Counted from the stretch's first letter, positions 1 to 27,530 are shown. The stretch is 64,000 nt of DNA from Cristatella mucedo (GCA_009760855.2 WPIO01000005.1:736501-800500), one strand, 5' to 3'. Numbers and translations: made by a program. Notes: a model not told the origin generated them from the sequence alone.

Positions 1-654
1 CAATGCTAATAAATATTCCAACTAAGATAGGAGTTTAACGATTGCAGTGCAAAGTCGTTTCTGGTTGGTCGTTGGGAAATTGCAAGAAAGCTGAATCTGT
101 GTTGCGATTAAGCCTGAAACCTGAAAGCTTTATTACTTATTGGGCTTGAAATTTTTGAATAAGAACTTTGAGGTTCACCATTTCCTGTTCCGAGGCCTTT
201 GATTGCACGGCGCTAGGGAGATTGTGCAAAATTTGCTTTGCTTCTTCTGATCTAATGTATACTTCCTAATAAGGACTCTACCGATACCAATTTTCAGAAC
301 GCGTGTGTCGGGGAATATTAGATGTATATAGCTCGGGTTCGAAAAGACTAGACTGCGTGCGCTAGAGCACACTGAGAGTGCACGGTGAGCATTAGCAGCA
401 AACATTTATATGTCCACAAGCACTCAAATATTTTTTCCGTGCATGCAAAAAAGGCTTTAAGCATCTCTCATCGGTATGGATTTTCTCAGTCGAAGCTTGG
501 AGATCTTCAATCTTGTGAAAATTCTGCACTTTTCACAGTCCGCTAGAAGCACCCGGTGAACAAGAGGCATTGGTAAACGCTCCTAGTAAATGATAGAATA
601 TTATGTCTCGTATCCAGAAAATTAAGTTGCTATTTCTGGCGGTAGGTGGTGGTT

Positions 655-758
655 GAGCGAGCCACTAGCAGCTCCCTTTGCAGCAAATGTAAAGCGCCTA
701 GAAAGAGATTAAGTTCTCTGAGGGCGTCGTATCAAGTACATTATTATTATTATTATTA
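655..758 (+). repeat. LINE family A 3' tail
   Basis: Solo 3' end: GCAAATGTAAAGCGCCTAG, AGAGATTAAGTTCTCTGAGG, and then (ATT)n to 758. It matches the tail of the longer family A copies. No coding part remains. Confidence 0.75.
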
Positions 759-1523
759 AATATATTTTTATCGATAGGTGGAGATAACCTTTGTTAATCA
801 AGGATACTGCTTGTGGACGCCACCGGTGACATTAGCGGAGGGTTTTTAAAGTATTTCGTAGTGAGGATGGAACGGATTAGGAACTTCAATCTCTCACAGC
901 CGACCCTGCAGGATGCAGGCCTCTCGCGTCGCTTTACTCTTCTCCTCTCTTCTCCTTCAATTCTGTCAATAGGAACTCATTGCTAACGTTCTGTCTCATG
1001 AGCTAAGAAATACTTGACGTATGTAGACCATCTACCAACAGTTTTTCATATGAGGTACTGCTGCTTCTGACCACAGTAGCAATTTTTGTAATTATCTCCT
1101 CGCTTTCAAAAAGGTGAAAGAAATGCTGCGATCTACGTTGGACGCATAACAACCAGCTTTGTCTAAGACTGTGTGACTGCATAATCGGCACATTGTAACG
1201 TCAAATTGCTTCTACTTTCTGTTCAGATTCGCAGCAGGTTTGTTGTTGTTCACAGTGCGTCAAATGTCGGCAAGCGGGCTATGGTCCACTATGAGATCAG
1301 TTAGCTGTTGCCGAGCAACTCAACGGACAGTCTAACTGAATGCTATGTTTACACAACTGTTTCGGAGAGGGACGCCCGGTTTGAGCATGATAAGCTGTAG
1401 TCGCTTTGGCTTGTGCAACGCTTCATGTGAGATTGATCCTCATTCCGTTGTTTTGTTGTCATATAATAGTTTTGAGATTCTTTCGGGTATCTTATGTCGT
1501 AGGGCTGAAGCTGACGGACGTCC
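759..1523. other. No supportable feature
   Basis: Mixed-composition sequence. Short frames on both strands have no recognisable motif. Confidence 0.5.
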
Positions 1524-1573
1524 GGCCAGCACTTTGATTGGCCGGCTGTCTCCGGCCAATCAAAGTGCCGGCC
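1524..1573. repeat. GC-rich 50-bp inverted repeat
   Basis: Two 22-nt arms (GGCCAGCACTTTGATTGGCC... and its reverse complement) are separated by six bases, with one mismatch. Each arm carries an ATTGG/CCAAT core. Confidence 0.8.
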
Positions 1574-2139
1574 ACGTGAACATCTGAAAAGCCAGAATTT
1601 AGGAGCTACTCATAGAAGCCCTGCGCGATGCAGCGACGGCTGTCGGGGATAACTATAAAGAAGTGACTGCGGTGACAGCTGCAAAGACGTTGTCTGAAGA
1701 TCCTCCTTAGAAATATACATGTAAGAACCTAGGGAGGTGGCGAAGCCGAACTTGGACATCCACCGTAGTTGGTTAGGTTGGAATCGTTGTACTATCTCTT
1801 GCCTTTAATTTAAGGAGGGGCAATAAAACCTTTGCGTGTCCAAGCGATTAGATTATAAAATGCTCGTGATTACTACTAATGGGAATTATAATGCTTGCTC
1901 ATGAAACAGATATATAAGATTATATGTTTAGGCTGTAGTAATAAGAAAACTACGAAGCGTCGTCTGAACTAAAGTCATTATGCCACAATGACAGTCCACG
2001 TGACAATGGTAGTTCTTGAAGACGTGCAAAAATACTGGTAGAGTTGGCATCTCAAACCCTTGCTCATGAATCGCTAGTGCGGCACCAATGCACTCGCGTA
2101 TGCTTTAGATGTCAGAGCGTGAACATCTGAATATTATAT
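1574..2139. other. No supportable feature
   Basis: AT-rich sequence, no gene or repeat recognised. Confidence 0.5.
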
Positions 2140-2990
2140 TATATTATCATATTCCAAAGCGAACTCTCGTTAGACGACCATATCAGCTCCACGGTCAAAT
2201 CTGCCTATTTTCAGCTTCATAATATTGCTAAAATTCGGGCTTGTTTAGATAAGGATACCACGTCTAAGTTGGTCCATGCATTCGTGACATCTCGTCTCGA
2301 CTTCTGCAACTGACTGCTTGCTGGCCTACCAGCATGTGCGATCAGGCGATTGCAGCTGGTGCAAAACTCCGCAGCTAGGCTTGTCTGTCATGAACGTCGC
2401 AGCTGCCACATTACTCCACTTCTCGCCGACCTGCACTGGCTACCAGTCAAGCAACGGATTGAATTCAAGGTTTTGTCGCTCACTTTTAGGTCACTTCATT
2501 CTTTGGCTCCAGCCTATCTCTCAGATATACACCCCCATCAGGCCAAGCATTGTACCACCGGCTTTTCGGAATCCAACAGTCTACAAATACCCCGTACAAA
2601 CCTCAAATCCTTTGGAGACCGTGCCATTAGTTCGTATGCTCCCAAAGCCTGGAACTCCCTCCCGACCTGCGTCAGAACATCCCCTAACCTGACCACATTT
2701 AAAAGGAACCTAAAAACACACCTATTTAGGACAGCATTTAGTGGGTCCCTGTGATTCGTCCTTCACGTGCTTATGCGTGCTGACACTGTGCATGCTGCCA
2801 CTAACCACATTTGCATGCTGACCCTGTGCATGTCACCCCTAACCATGTTATTAATTTTGTTTGTTTTTCAAGCATGATTTTACTTACCATTTAATTGCAT
2901 TTCCCTTTGCATCAAATGTAAAGCGCCTAGAAAGAAATTGAGTTCTCCGTGGGCGCTTTATCAAGTACATTATTATTATTATTATTATTA
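2140..2990 (+). mobile_element. LINE family A, 3' part with RT C-terminal region and tail
   Basis: A 5'-truncated CR1/L2-like non-LTR retrotransposon. The frame at 2350-2754 keeps LQLVQNSAARLVCHERRSC, LLADLHWLPVKQRIEFKVL and FGDRAISSYAPKAWNSLP, the conserved C-terminal region after the reverse transcriptase. It ends with TFKRNLKTHLFRTAFSGSL and a stop, followed by the 3' UTR, the stem-loop and (ATT)n. Upstream codons contain stops, so this copy is dead. Confidence 0.88.
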
Positions 2991-3630
2991 GCGTGGAAGT
3001 AACAGAGAGCGACCGTATTGCAATTCTACAGGTCTATCACGGTAGTCTAGAGCCGTCTATTGCACAGAAGGCTGGCTTTCCACATCACCAGTCATACCAT
3101 AAAAATCCCAACGACCTTAGGCTCAAGGTACAAGCGACCGTGGATTACTTCATTACTTCGGACGTCCAACTATGCTTAAATATACTAATGTAAGCTGTAC
3201 GATAGATTGTGTGTGACACATCCAGTTGTTAAATGTTATAATTCTGGACCCACTATAAGTCTCGAGGGCTATTTTTATGTAATTGATATAGCCTGCCTAC
3301 GTTTCAGTATGAAAAGCCCTACTCAAATGATAGTCGCTTGCTCCTAGGGACTTCCTTCGAGCTGAACGCGAGCTGCATGCAATGGCTGGCGTTTAACAGA
3401 TGCGGCTCGGTGCGGCTGTCAAATAGGCTGCTCTTTGTTAACGGTGTACACTAGACATGCTAAGGGATGGGCACTTTTGATAGCGTTCCTGTCCGGCCAC
3501 CATCGGCATGCCATGTCGGTGCAGCAACCGTGACTCATTAGCTGTGCTTCCAGGCGCTAGCTTTATAAATTAATTGGTGCTGTGTCTGCAAGTATTACCA
3601 CTACTACCGACGGCCATGTCTGTAGCCAAG
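2991..3630. other. No supportable feature
   Basis: A 66-codon frame at 2993-3193 begins in the LINE tail junction and shows no family motif. Confidence 0.45.
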
Positions 3631-3758
3631 GAGTTTATTTATTGAGCATGCTACTACTAGCCATTCGATCGTGCTTCCTTTGCAGCAATTGTTAAGGGGC
3701 TGGAAAGAGATTGACTTCTCTGAGGGCGTTTTATCAAACATTATTATTATTATTATTT
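3631..3758 (+). repeat. LINE family A 3' tail
   Basis: Degenerate 3' UTR and stem-loop followed by (ATT)n at 3740-3758; no coding part. Confidence 0.65.
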
Positions 3759-4321
3759 CAGGTGCCGACGGACCACGTCCTAACAAAAGGCATAACTTGT
3801 GCATGACTGAACGATAAAGTTACCGTATCTTTGGGTGACCAATAATCTCACAGCAAAGTCGGAGGTACAGAAACGAAGAACCTCTAGAGTGGGACTTGAT
3901 TTTGCCGACGTCATTGGATTTGCCAGGTTAATCCGTAAGTTAACTGCGATGCGATCCTTCAGCTGCCTAGCGATGAGAAAGTGTGGCTGATGTTGTCTGT
4001 CCGTGTCGGTCTAGGGAGCTGAGCGTTTTTGACTCGGCGTTTAAACCGAGGCTCAGAACTCAAACTCGAGCTCGAGCGAAGATGTCGCGACTCGCACGGC
4101 GTTCCGGGATTGAAGGCGGGTTCACTAAGGGCTAGCTCAAATGTCAGCACTATTCTGCTACAGGTGCACCGGACGTCGCAAACCGTGTCGTGACACGGTC
4201 GAGCCTTACCCGCTAAACCTCAAACTGTTTGAGTAATTCCCAGACAGCAGCCTTAGAAGCGTTGCTCCGAGCTCGCTCGCTCGTCATTGAGCCGACGCGG
4301 ATGGCTGGCGAGTCTTTCTTA

Positions 4322-4480
4322 CGCTACGACAACTACTCTCCTGCTGCCGACTATGGCTCATCCTTTTCAGTGGTCCTGAGCTGCTACTACCATGCTGCTC
4401 GCTACCTCAACTGCTCTCCTGACTCTGCTACGCTTCCCACTTTCTCTTTGTTGCGCAAGATGAAGCCTGAGACTGAGACT
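4322..4480 (+). mobile_element. LINE family B 3' fragment
   Basis: Contains SPAADYGSSF and SPDSATLPTFSLLRKMK. The same segments occur in the 3' part of the other family B copies (15.1, 33.1 and 62.4 kb, minus strand). No RT domain is present here. A 167-codon frame over 4229-4732 runs through it, but only this part has matches. Confidence 0.6.
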
Positions 4481-5330
4481 GAGCTGCACCGCCAGGCAGC
4501 CCACACGCGGATGCGAGCCAGTTGGCCACGCTCCGAGCTCGCTGGCCACGCTCTCAAACGCGGAAACACCTGCGGCCCATTAATGCGTCCGGCTACGAGA
4601 CGCGAACCTCTCGACAGACAGCGAGCCGCCTTGGCTAGCCATGCTAGTTACAAAGTGCGATCTCTAGTGTCCTTCTGGTCTCGCCTCAAGTGGCGAATTT
4701 TTTTCGCGAATGGACTAAGCCTTGACCTTTAATGGGCTTGACCGGAACTTGGAAAAGAGTCATAATCAATTGATCAAAATTCTTGTTTCCTAGCAAGCAG
4801 AAAAGACACCCGCTTTGTTAGTAAAAATACAGGTCAACTAGTTCAACAGCTTCATTTATATTGAGGCACGACGGCTTTTGCGGCTCTCCCCACGCTTAAA
4901 GCAAACAAGAAAGGATTGTCTCTTACAGGACACCATTACTCGACCTAGTTCGCGAAGTGGGGAAACCTAAATTAAAATAAAAGCTAAAATAATTAAAATA
5001 AAGCCTAAATTCAAACTACCAAATGGGCCCTATTTACTTGAACAATGAATGGCTCCACAAGCTAGATAGTCCATAATCGTGGACGTGGATCGATTATGAT
5101 GGCCAACAGGAGAAGTAAAACTTTTCATAATCATTGACGTGGATGGATTAGGATAGCCAGCTGGAGAAGTAACATTTCAAAATTGTAATCAGCAGTTATA
5201 AAGTCAAGAATCTCAACCACAGATTGTAAAAACAGCGTCTCTAATAGCTTACAGAAAACTGCCATCACCCGCCGTACTATAATAACCACTCTGAAACTCT
5301 ACCAGCAATAATAGTTTATGAATACCGTAC
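4481..5330. other. No supportable feature
   Basis: Beyond the family B fragment nothing is recognised. A short local near-duplication (CATAATCGTGGACGTGGATC / CATAATCATTGACGTGGATG) lies at about 5070-5150. Confidence 0.5.
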
Positions 5331-5996
5331 TACGTGCAATCAGGCCCGTACATTTGGTGCAAAACTCGGCAGTTAGGCTTGTCTGTCGTGAACGTCGCAT
5401 TTGCCATATCATACCGTTTTTCACTGAACTGCATCGGCTTCCAGTCAAGCGAGGCATCGATGGCAAGGGTCTGTGACTCCATTTTAGGTTCCTTTATTCC
5501 TTGGCTTCAGCCTACCAATCAGATCTACTTCCCACCATGCAAGGCATCGCACTACCCACTTTTCTGGATCAGATCGTTTAAACGGCTACACCTCGTAGGA
5601 ACTTCAAATCCTTTGGAGACTGTGCCTTTAGTACGTATGCTCCCACAGCTGGGAACTCACTGCCGACTGATGTCACGCCGTCCCCTAATTGGACGACATT
5701 CAAAAAAAAAGCTATAACGCATCTGTTTATCACAGCATTCAGTATGTCCGCGTGATTTGGTCCTTTCTGCGTTCATGCGTGCTGACAATCCATGCTGCCA
5801 CTAACCATATCTGCATGCTGACCCTGTGGATGTCATCCCAACCTTATTATGCTTATTAAAATTGAGCATGATACTAATAACCATTTGATAATGCTTTCTT
5901 TAAAGCAGCATATATAAAGTACCTAGAAAGAAATTAAGTTCTCTGAGGGCACTATGCAAATGTATTATTACTATTATTATTATTACTATTATTATT
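5331..5996 (+). mobile_element. LINE family A, old 3' fragment
   Basis: Degenerate copy of the RT C-terminal region; HLVQNSAVRLVCRERRICHI can be read across frame changes. It is followed by 3' UTR, stem-loop and an impure ATT/ACT tail. It is more diverged than the copies at 2.1 and 33.6 kb. Confidence 0.75.
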
Positions 5997-6381
5997 GCGG
6001 ATTTCTAGCTATCTAGCTTGGGCTTTATATTTCCGGTCCCCAGCGATAGAATCTGCCAATCTAAACTGCAAAGAAGACTGCTCAATTACGAAAGGTCACG
6101 ACTGAAGCCCACCAAAATACGACCTAATTAATTGTAGCCATATATTTAGAATTTCCATTAAAGCTACGGTCGGTAGTTTAGAGGTGCTTTAGATGCAGTT
6201 TTAATAGTATAACTACCGTTTTTCCACGAAAATAAGATCTGGTCTTACTGCAATTCTGCTCTTAACAACACATAAAAGCTTATTTTTAGGAATGTCTTAT
6301 TTTCCACGTTCAACAATCTACATTCATTCATTTGCTCTAGCGCAAAACATCTACGTTTATTCACGCATTTAATCTGCATTT

Positions 6382-6747
6382 TTAAGATACAGTCAAGGCA
6401 TGCTTTTCTGGAGCATCTTCATAAATCTTCAAATCCCGATCTACTGCCTGAATTGCTTGCAAATCCATTCCATATAGAATGAGAGGCCTCAATCTGGCAT
6501 GTCCTGCTATAGAGTTCTTCTTAAATGAGCACTTCTTGTCAACATAGCCTAATCGCAGTGCATGGGCAGCACAGCTGTCAGTGACTTTGTCGCACCAATT
6601 CTTCATCCAAGTCACCAATTCTTGCAGGCTAGGATTCACCAAGTTTCCACGCTGCCTTCTATTTTTAATGTAGTCGGTGATTTCCACGGGCAAACGGTCC
6701 TTCAATGGCTTGTTTGTTGAACTATCGAGAGATAGGCAGTCATTCAT
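6382..6747 (-). CDS. Unidentified 121-codon open frame, possibly retroelement-derived
   Basis: An open frame with ordinary protein-like composition. Its middle part (LKDRLPVEITDYIKNRRQRG ... PSLQELVTWMKNWCDK) has the flavour of the C-terminal part of gag-like proteins of BEL/Pao retroelements. That is a resemblance by eye only. No start context, splice sites or zinc knuckle could be fixed. It lies 400 bp from another minus-strand open stretch (7153-7362) and could belong to the same broken unit. Confidence 0.3.
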   Translation of the reverse strand: MNDCLSLDSSTNKPLKDRLPVEITDYIKNRRQRGNLVNPSLQELVTWMKNWCDKVTDSCAAHALRLGYVDKKCSFKKNSIAGHARLRPLILYGMDLQAIQAVDRDLKIYEDAPEKHALTVS

Positions 6748-7152
6748 GCATCGATTATTATTTGATCTATTTCTCTCTCTGCATGGAAGCTCTTCGAGTC
6801 TTCAGCAGCTGAATGAGTGCTGGCTAAATTCCGAACTAGCAGACTTCTTTGGCCACCTTGCTAAATGATTGGCGACATTAAATCGACCCATGTCCTTATT
6901 ACTGCTCGCATGCATCAGGCTTTTTTGTTTCAAGAACATAAATGCCCAAAACACGTAATCTCATCCTGTTTCCCTTAGTAATGGTTTAGGGGTGGGGCTT
7001 TTTTCCTTCAATAAGAATTGCCACAAAACAGGCAACATGTGCACTTTCGTAACCAGTGGAACGTAACTTTATGCCCCACCCTAATGACTAATTACTGTTT
7101 GAGATCATTGGCCCGAAAACGCTGCAGTTTCATTCGTAATCGTCTTGGAGAG

Positions 7153-7362
7153 TTAGTTCTTAGAAAAGTTGATGCCACCAATAAAGGACTGGAATGCGAC
7201 TGTACGTTTAATAACTTCAATATCTTCCAGCTTAAACAGTAAATCCCGTCTTCTTAGAGACAAGTCGGATGGCAGAATGAAGCCATCATCCAGGCAGCGT
7301 TTCGATGCTTTGAATTCGTCTGAGGATATTTCTAAACGTTGTCCTATTGCAAGGACGCATGT
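7153..7362 (-). other. Open minus-strand stretch without ATG, candidate exon or element remnant
   Basis: About 69 codons, including QRLEISSDEFKASKRCLDDG, SLRRRDLLFKLEDIEVIKRT and FIGGINFSKN before a stop. The composition is protein-like, and a possible acceptor (TTGCAATAG) lies near its upstream end. I recognise no family. Confidence 0.25.
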
Positions 7363-7556
7363 TTAAATAGCAGCCCTATTCACAACCAAAGCCTTCACTG
7401 TCCAGCAGTCTATCTATGATAAGCTCACACCTGCGTGCCACCTTGCAGGCTGTCTACTACAAACGTTTCTTAATCAAGTCCCTAACTCTTAGTGCTCTTA
7501 TCAAAGTTTAGCTCCTGCAAATTGTATGCACGGTAGCTTTACAGGAAGCTTTCCAA

Positions 7557-7562
7557 TTTATT
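7557..7562 (-). terminator. Candidate poly(A) signal for the protease gene
   Basis: AATAAA on the minus strand about 205 nt after the exon 9b stop. An ATTAAA lies nearer at 7680-7685. Either could end the transcript; no downstream element was identified. Confidence 0.4.
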
Positions 7563-7767
7563 GCCTCAGTAAAACTACCAAGTCGCATCATATTCAATAA
7601 ACAAAGACATAATGGAAGTATGAAACCAAAAGGCAATGAACAGCTGAGAAATAACCACAGACAAGCTTATTCAAACACTTTTAATTACTTAATCAAAGAA
7701 GTGCCGTGAACGGCACTTGAAAAACCTTGTATAAGTGAAAGCTGAGAAGGCACAGGTAAAACTGATC

Positions 7768-22750
<14,983 letters not shown>

Positions 22751-22893
22751 CTTGCAGGCTGAAGACCAACCCAGCAACTGCCCAGGCCGGCTCTGCCAGT
22801 CACGAGACTACCATCGACCTCAGACCTCGTGACCGGATAGGATGGGATTGTGATGGTCGACAGCTCATTACGTTCCTTATAGCTAGGCAATAG

Positions 22894-22903
22894 CTTATAT
22901 ATA
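22894..22903 (-). promoter_or_regulatory. Candidate TATA box of the protease gene
   Basis: The minus strand reads TATATATAAG about 145 bp upstream of the ATG at 22750. It could be a TATA box with a 5' UTR of roughly 115 nt. The nearby (TA)n tract at 22933-22962 makes a chance match likely. Confidence 0.3.
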
Positions 22904-22930
22904 CGCTTATGGTATAATTTTAATGAAAAA

Positions 22931-22932
<2 letters not shown>

Positions 22933-22965
<33 letters not shown>

Positions 22966-22986
22966 GAGAGAGAGAGAAAGAGAGAG
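22933..22986. repeat. (TA)n followed by (GA)n microsatellite
   Basis: (TA)15 and a short (GA)n run upstream of the protease start. Confidence 0.95.
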
Positions 22987-23487
22987 TCACGTAGGCGAGC
23001 ATTATATCTATGGTGAGACATTTGCGTATGTAGCAATAATAGGTACGCGACCACTGGGGTGCACGTGGCATTAGCATACCACTCGTGTCAAGGACGTTTG
23101 GTACCCTGATTGTGAGTGGGTGGCTTTTCTCTGTTTCCCTGCAATCGAACATAGACTGGTGCATGTAATCATCCGTTTACGCCGAGCTATTGGCATGGCA
23201 ACAGGTGATGGCGTTCGGCCCCAAGAGGCAGGTTGCTGTCTGAGCCTGTAGGGAACGCTGAGCACATTGGGCCCGCTCGCAGCACCAGCCTTCAGACCTC
23301 CGAGCCACTAGCCTTCACCTTCACTGCAGACCTTCACCGAGCCCGCTGGAACTGGTCAGCCAGAAGTTGAAACCAGGCCTCCATAAAAATACATTTATGG
23401 GACGATCTATTGTATTGCAAAGTTTTTATTGTTAAAATATATCGTTTGTGTGCCGTTACAATATTAATATATTCTATTGTCGAGATG

Positions 23488-23697
<210 letters not shown>

Positions 23698-24111
23698 TCA
23701 TTGCAGTATTTATTTAGTTAAAGTCAAGATTTGTTAGTTTAGTTTTGAAGTGTTTACTTTTAAATAGAAGTTCCAGAGTGTTTGATCTGACCGCACTATA
23801 TCGATCATGGACTGCTTAAGTACGCGAAGCGTGTTTGGTAGACAGTTTTATAATTTTTTGCTTCGATGACAACGGCAATATATTGTATTGTTTGCAACAA
23901 AAATAACAGTATATTGTATTGGTTGCTGTGACAATATAAATATATTTATTGCTTTCAAAACGGACAGCATAAAAACAATAATATTATTCCAAGGCGTACT
24001 TTAAACTTAGTGCTAGGGCTGGGGTGGAGGCTATAGCCTCACGACCAAGCTTCCCAACCAATCAACTCAGCCAATACAGGAATGGCTATATGTATTTACA
24101 ATGATAAACAA

Positions 24112-25050
24112 ACATACATTTGCTATAGCACCCCCAGAGAAACCAATCTCTTTCTAGGTGCTTTACGTTTGCTGCAAAGGAAGCATAATTGGATGGTTAG
24201 TTGTAGCATGCTCAATGACAACAAGCATAACAGGGTTAGCGGCGACCTGCACAAGGTCAGAATGCAAATGTGGTGGCGGTATGCTAAGTGTCAGCACCCA
24301 TAAGCACTCAAGGGACGAATCGCAAGGACCAATTATATTCTGTGATAATAGATGCGTTTTAAGTTTCTTTTTAAATGTTTTCAAGTCAGGGGATGTTTCT
24401 ATGCCAGTCAGAAGTGAGTTCCTGGTTCTGAGAGCATATGAACTAAAGGCACGATCTCCAAAGGATTTGAGGCTCGTACGAGGCATAGGTAACGATGAGA
24501 ATTCGAAAAGCGAGCTGTACGATGCTTAGCCTGGTGGTGGACTAGATTTGATAGGATTGGCTGGAGCAAAAGAATGAAAGAACCTAAAAGTGGGTGACAT
24601 AATCTTGAAGTCAATGCGTTGCTGGACTGGGACCAAGTGCAGGCCAGCTAGAAGTGGTACGATGTGGCAACTGTAAAGCTCACGACAGGAAAGCTTAGCT
24701 GCAGAGCTGTGCATCAGCTGTAAGCGACTGAATGCACAGACCAGTAGATCAGCAAGCAGCGAGTTAAAGAAGTTGAGACGGGATGTCACAGATGCATGGA
24801 CCAATTTAGATGTAGTATCTCTGTCCAAGCAGCTCCGAATTTTAGCAATTTTATTTAGCTGAATGTAGGCTGACTTAACTGTGGAGCCGTTGTGGTCGTC
24901 TAATAAAAGGCTAGTTTAGAACCGGAAACCTAGATTTTGTAAGGATTCGACTGGAGATATGCTGGCAGAGCCGATTTTGAGCGTTAGATTTGTCGATTTC
25001 TTGATCACACTTGATTTGCTCATAACTACTAAGAGAATCCTGTTTTGCCA
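24112..25050 (-). mobile_element. LINE family A, minus-strand degenerate copy
   Basis: Minus sense: the tail at 24120-24175, then MPRTSLKSFGDRAFSSYA, LMHSSAAKLSCRELYSCH and LLAGLHLVPVQQRIDFKI. The segment near 24930-25040 matches the post-RT part (MLAEPIL on the plus strand, as in 38790-38880). Stops break the frame. Confidence 0.82.
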
Positions 25051-26499
25051 GTATGACCACGGAAACGATAACCATAATTACGACAAGCTTATGATGTTGT
25101 TGGTACATATACCTGGCAAAACATTTTTTCATAGATGCATATATTAGAGACTCTGTTTAAGATGTCTTCTCGTTTTAAGGCTAATGATTTAGGATTTGCG
25201 ATTTAGGATTTGAATTTAGGTCTTGAGAGTTAGCGATCAGGCTAAGTATAATTTATAGGATCCCTAAAATTAAGGTTTGGAATATAGGGTTTGAAACTTT
25301 TTCCACAACTCAGCCGATAATCTAATGTTAGTCTAGACTCCTCATGGTGAACCAAGTCCCATCGGTGATCGAACAGGTAAAGGGTTCGAGCTGTAACTCA
25401 GCCAAGGCAAGCAAGTGAAGTGAGGAGACCTGTGGAGAAACTGCAACCCAACTCTGACGGTACGTTTCGCAATGCTGTCCTGTTGGTACAAGAAATTATT
25501 GCCAAACAGTTTAGTGAACACGGCATACCAAAGTTTTTCAGGATTTGAAGGTAGCTACCTTTGTTCTGTATGCCCTCAATACAGTTGGGTGAGCCTGCAC
25601 AGCCAGCTGTACACCCTTCCCACACCATGATCCAAACCCACACTTAGCTGAGTATTGCACTGAGGCATCAGCTTCGTCACGACTGCGTCGAACGTAGGAT
25701 TGGCATTTGCAGCTGCCATACCAGACGAACTTACCTTCTTCGGTAGAATATACTCGCCTCCAATCTTTGGCCGTCAAGTGTCTGAGCTGTCACGCCAACT
25801 CAACACTTGCTTCTTAGTGGGCTTTCGGCAGTAGCAGAGCTATCTTTGCTACCCTCGCCATAAGCCCGGGCTCGTCGAGCCTTCGCCTCGCAGTCGCCAT
25901 CGCTGCGGATTGTGCTGGTGCTAAGCTTGAGTGTCTTACCGCGGACTTGAGAGCGACTTGGAGCATTTCACGTTGGCTTGAAGTGGAAGCAGCCATTTTC
26001 TAGCGGATAATCGTACTTTTCCGAGTTTCCGAAAATGCAATTCTTTTGAGACGTTCACAGGGGCTAGTCGAAAGGCCGCCTGTGCACAAGTACCCGCTCA
26101 CTAGTAATATTGATGTACATAGCAACCGGAGGACGTCTGCGGTGAGACGACAAACCGGACACGAATTTCTCCTATAGCGAGGACAAGCTTCCAGGTGAAC
26201 TGTTCAGCTGCGAAAAGCCGAAACCCTCGCTGCGTTTGCCTGCTGCTTTAGTAATTGGTGCGAACACTGCTTAAGACTCGTCTGTAGGCATTGGCTGAGC
26301 GGCGAATCCTGCATCTAGTGTCTTTGTAGTGCCGGAACTCCAGGTCATTCTCGGATTACGGGAAACTGCTCTAAAATGCATCCCTTGTTGACTCATATTT
26401 ACCCACTCGCGGCTTGATGAACGTTCAAATGTATGCCGTCAGCTGCCGAAATGTTGGCTTGGTCTCTCCTACTCGCTTACGTTCGCACTCGTGCTTCCG
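25051..26499. other. No supportable feature
   Basis: Imperfect GATTTAGGATTT repeats at about 25185-25215. A Cys-rich minus-strand patch at 25540-25780 with a GTAAGT donor might be an exon, but no frame was convincing. Confidence 0.35.
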
Positions 26500-27175
26500 T
26501 GAGACTCACTATACCCTGTGACTTAAGGCAGAATACACAATTGTGACGCAGCCCTTCAGCGGTCGCTTCTTAGAAGTCTTGGAACGTGCATGCAGACTCC
26601 GGCGCCGAGTCCGCTGTCCCAGTCTCTCAGCGCTCGAGCTCCCAGCGACGAGATGCTGGCGTTCCTGCAAACCCGGCGGTAAAGAGTATGCACGAGTGTA
26701 CGGTACGTGTATGCGTGATAGGCAGCATCGGAGTACTTCGTGGAGCAGCTCAGCACGTGACCGGTCAACACGTGACCTCGTTGCAGCTGGTGTCGCAGAA
26801 GCGCGAGCTTAAGAGAAGCACGTAACAGGACAAAATGGCTCTCCCTTATTCATCTCGCGCCGTAATTTACTCGTGTAGATCGGCGAGAGAACGGACGTGA
26901 GTTACGAGGGGGGAGCTCCGGAGTGAGTTACAGCCACTATGACTGCTTATCCAATGCGCTCGTAGATCATTCGTCCTCCGCCGGCCCGCGAGAGGCAGCG
27001 CGGAGGCTTGGAGTTCAACCGGCCTCCCACCGTCAGCCCATCGGAGAGTGGAGCGCAGGGTCACGCGGCCCAGCAGAGGACCCTTTCGGTTAATTACCAG
27101 CAGGCCTCTCCCCCACACCTAGAAAAACGTTCCCTGCACCCGCGAGACGCCGCAAGCTAGGGACAAGTACAACCT

Positions 27176-27385
27176 CAGCTCGGCGGGTTGTAACAAAAGA
27201 GACAGCAGCAGACGCCTAAACTACGGAGTTACAGAAAGAATAGTAAAGACTATCTGAGTAAACAGTGCGAGTAGTGCAACCGCAGCACGGCGGGGTATAA
27301 CAAAAGAGACAACGCAGATGCCTATGCTGCGGATTTACAGAAAGCAGAGTAAAGATAAGCTGAGCAAACAGTACGAAAGCCTCAT
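27176..27385. repeat. Tandem duplication, 107-bp unit, two copies
   Basis: CAGCTCGGCGGGTTGTAACA at 27176 and CAGCACGGCGGGGTATAACA at 27283. Both are followed by AAAGAGACA, similar middle parts and GAGTAAACAGT/GAGCAAACAGT. The copies are diverged. Confidence 0.8.
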
Positions 27386-27399
27386 TCATATCATCACAC

Positions 27400-27515
27400 A
27401 AGAGCTTCAGTGACAATTATTACCGCTTGCCGTCTGCAGTAGAGAATCGCCTACAAAGTACTCAAACCGGCGACCGTTTTCGCGAATTGTGCGAACGACG
27501 CCGCTACGCTGACAC
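27400..27515 (-). mobile_element. SINE-1, degenerate copy
   Basis: TTATTACCGCTTGCCGTCTG and AGAATCGCCTACAAAG parallel the body of the SINE-1 copies at 16.8 and 41.9 kb. The B box is eroded. Confidence 0.4.
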
Positions 27516-27530
27516 TAAAACTTGCGCAGG

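Noticed and set aside
25185-25300. GATTTAGG-type repeats, considered as interstitial telomere repeats
   Set aside because: Units are irregular and do not match TTAGGG or TTAGG arrays.
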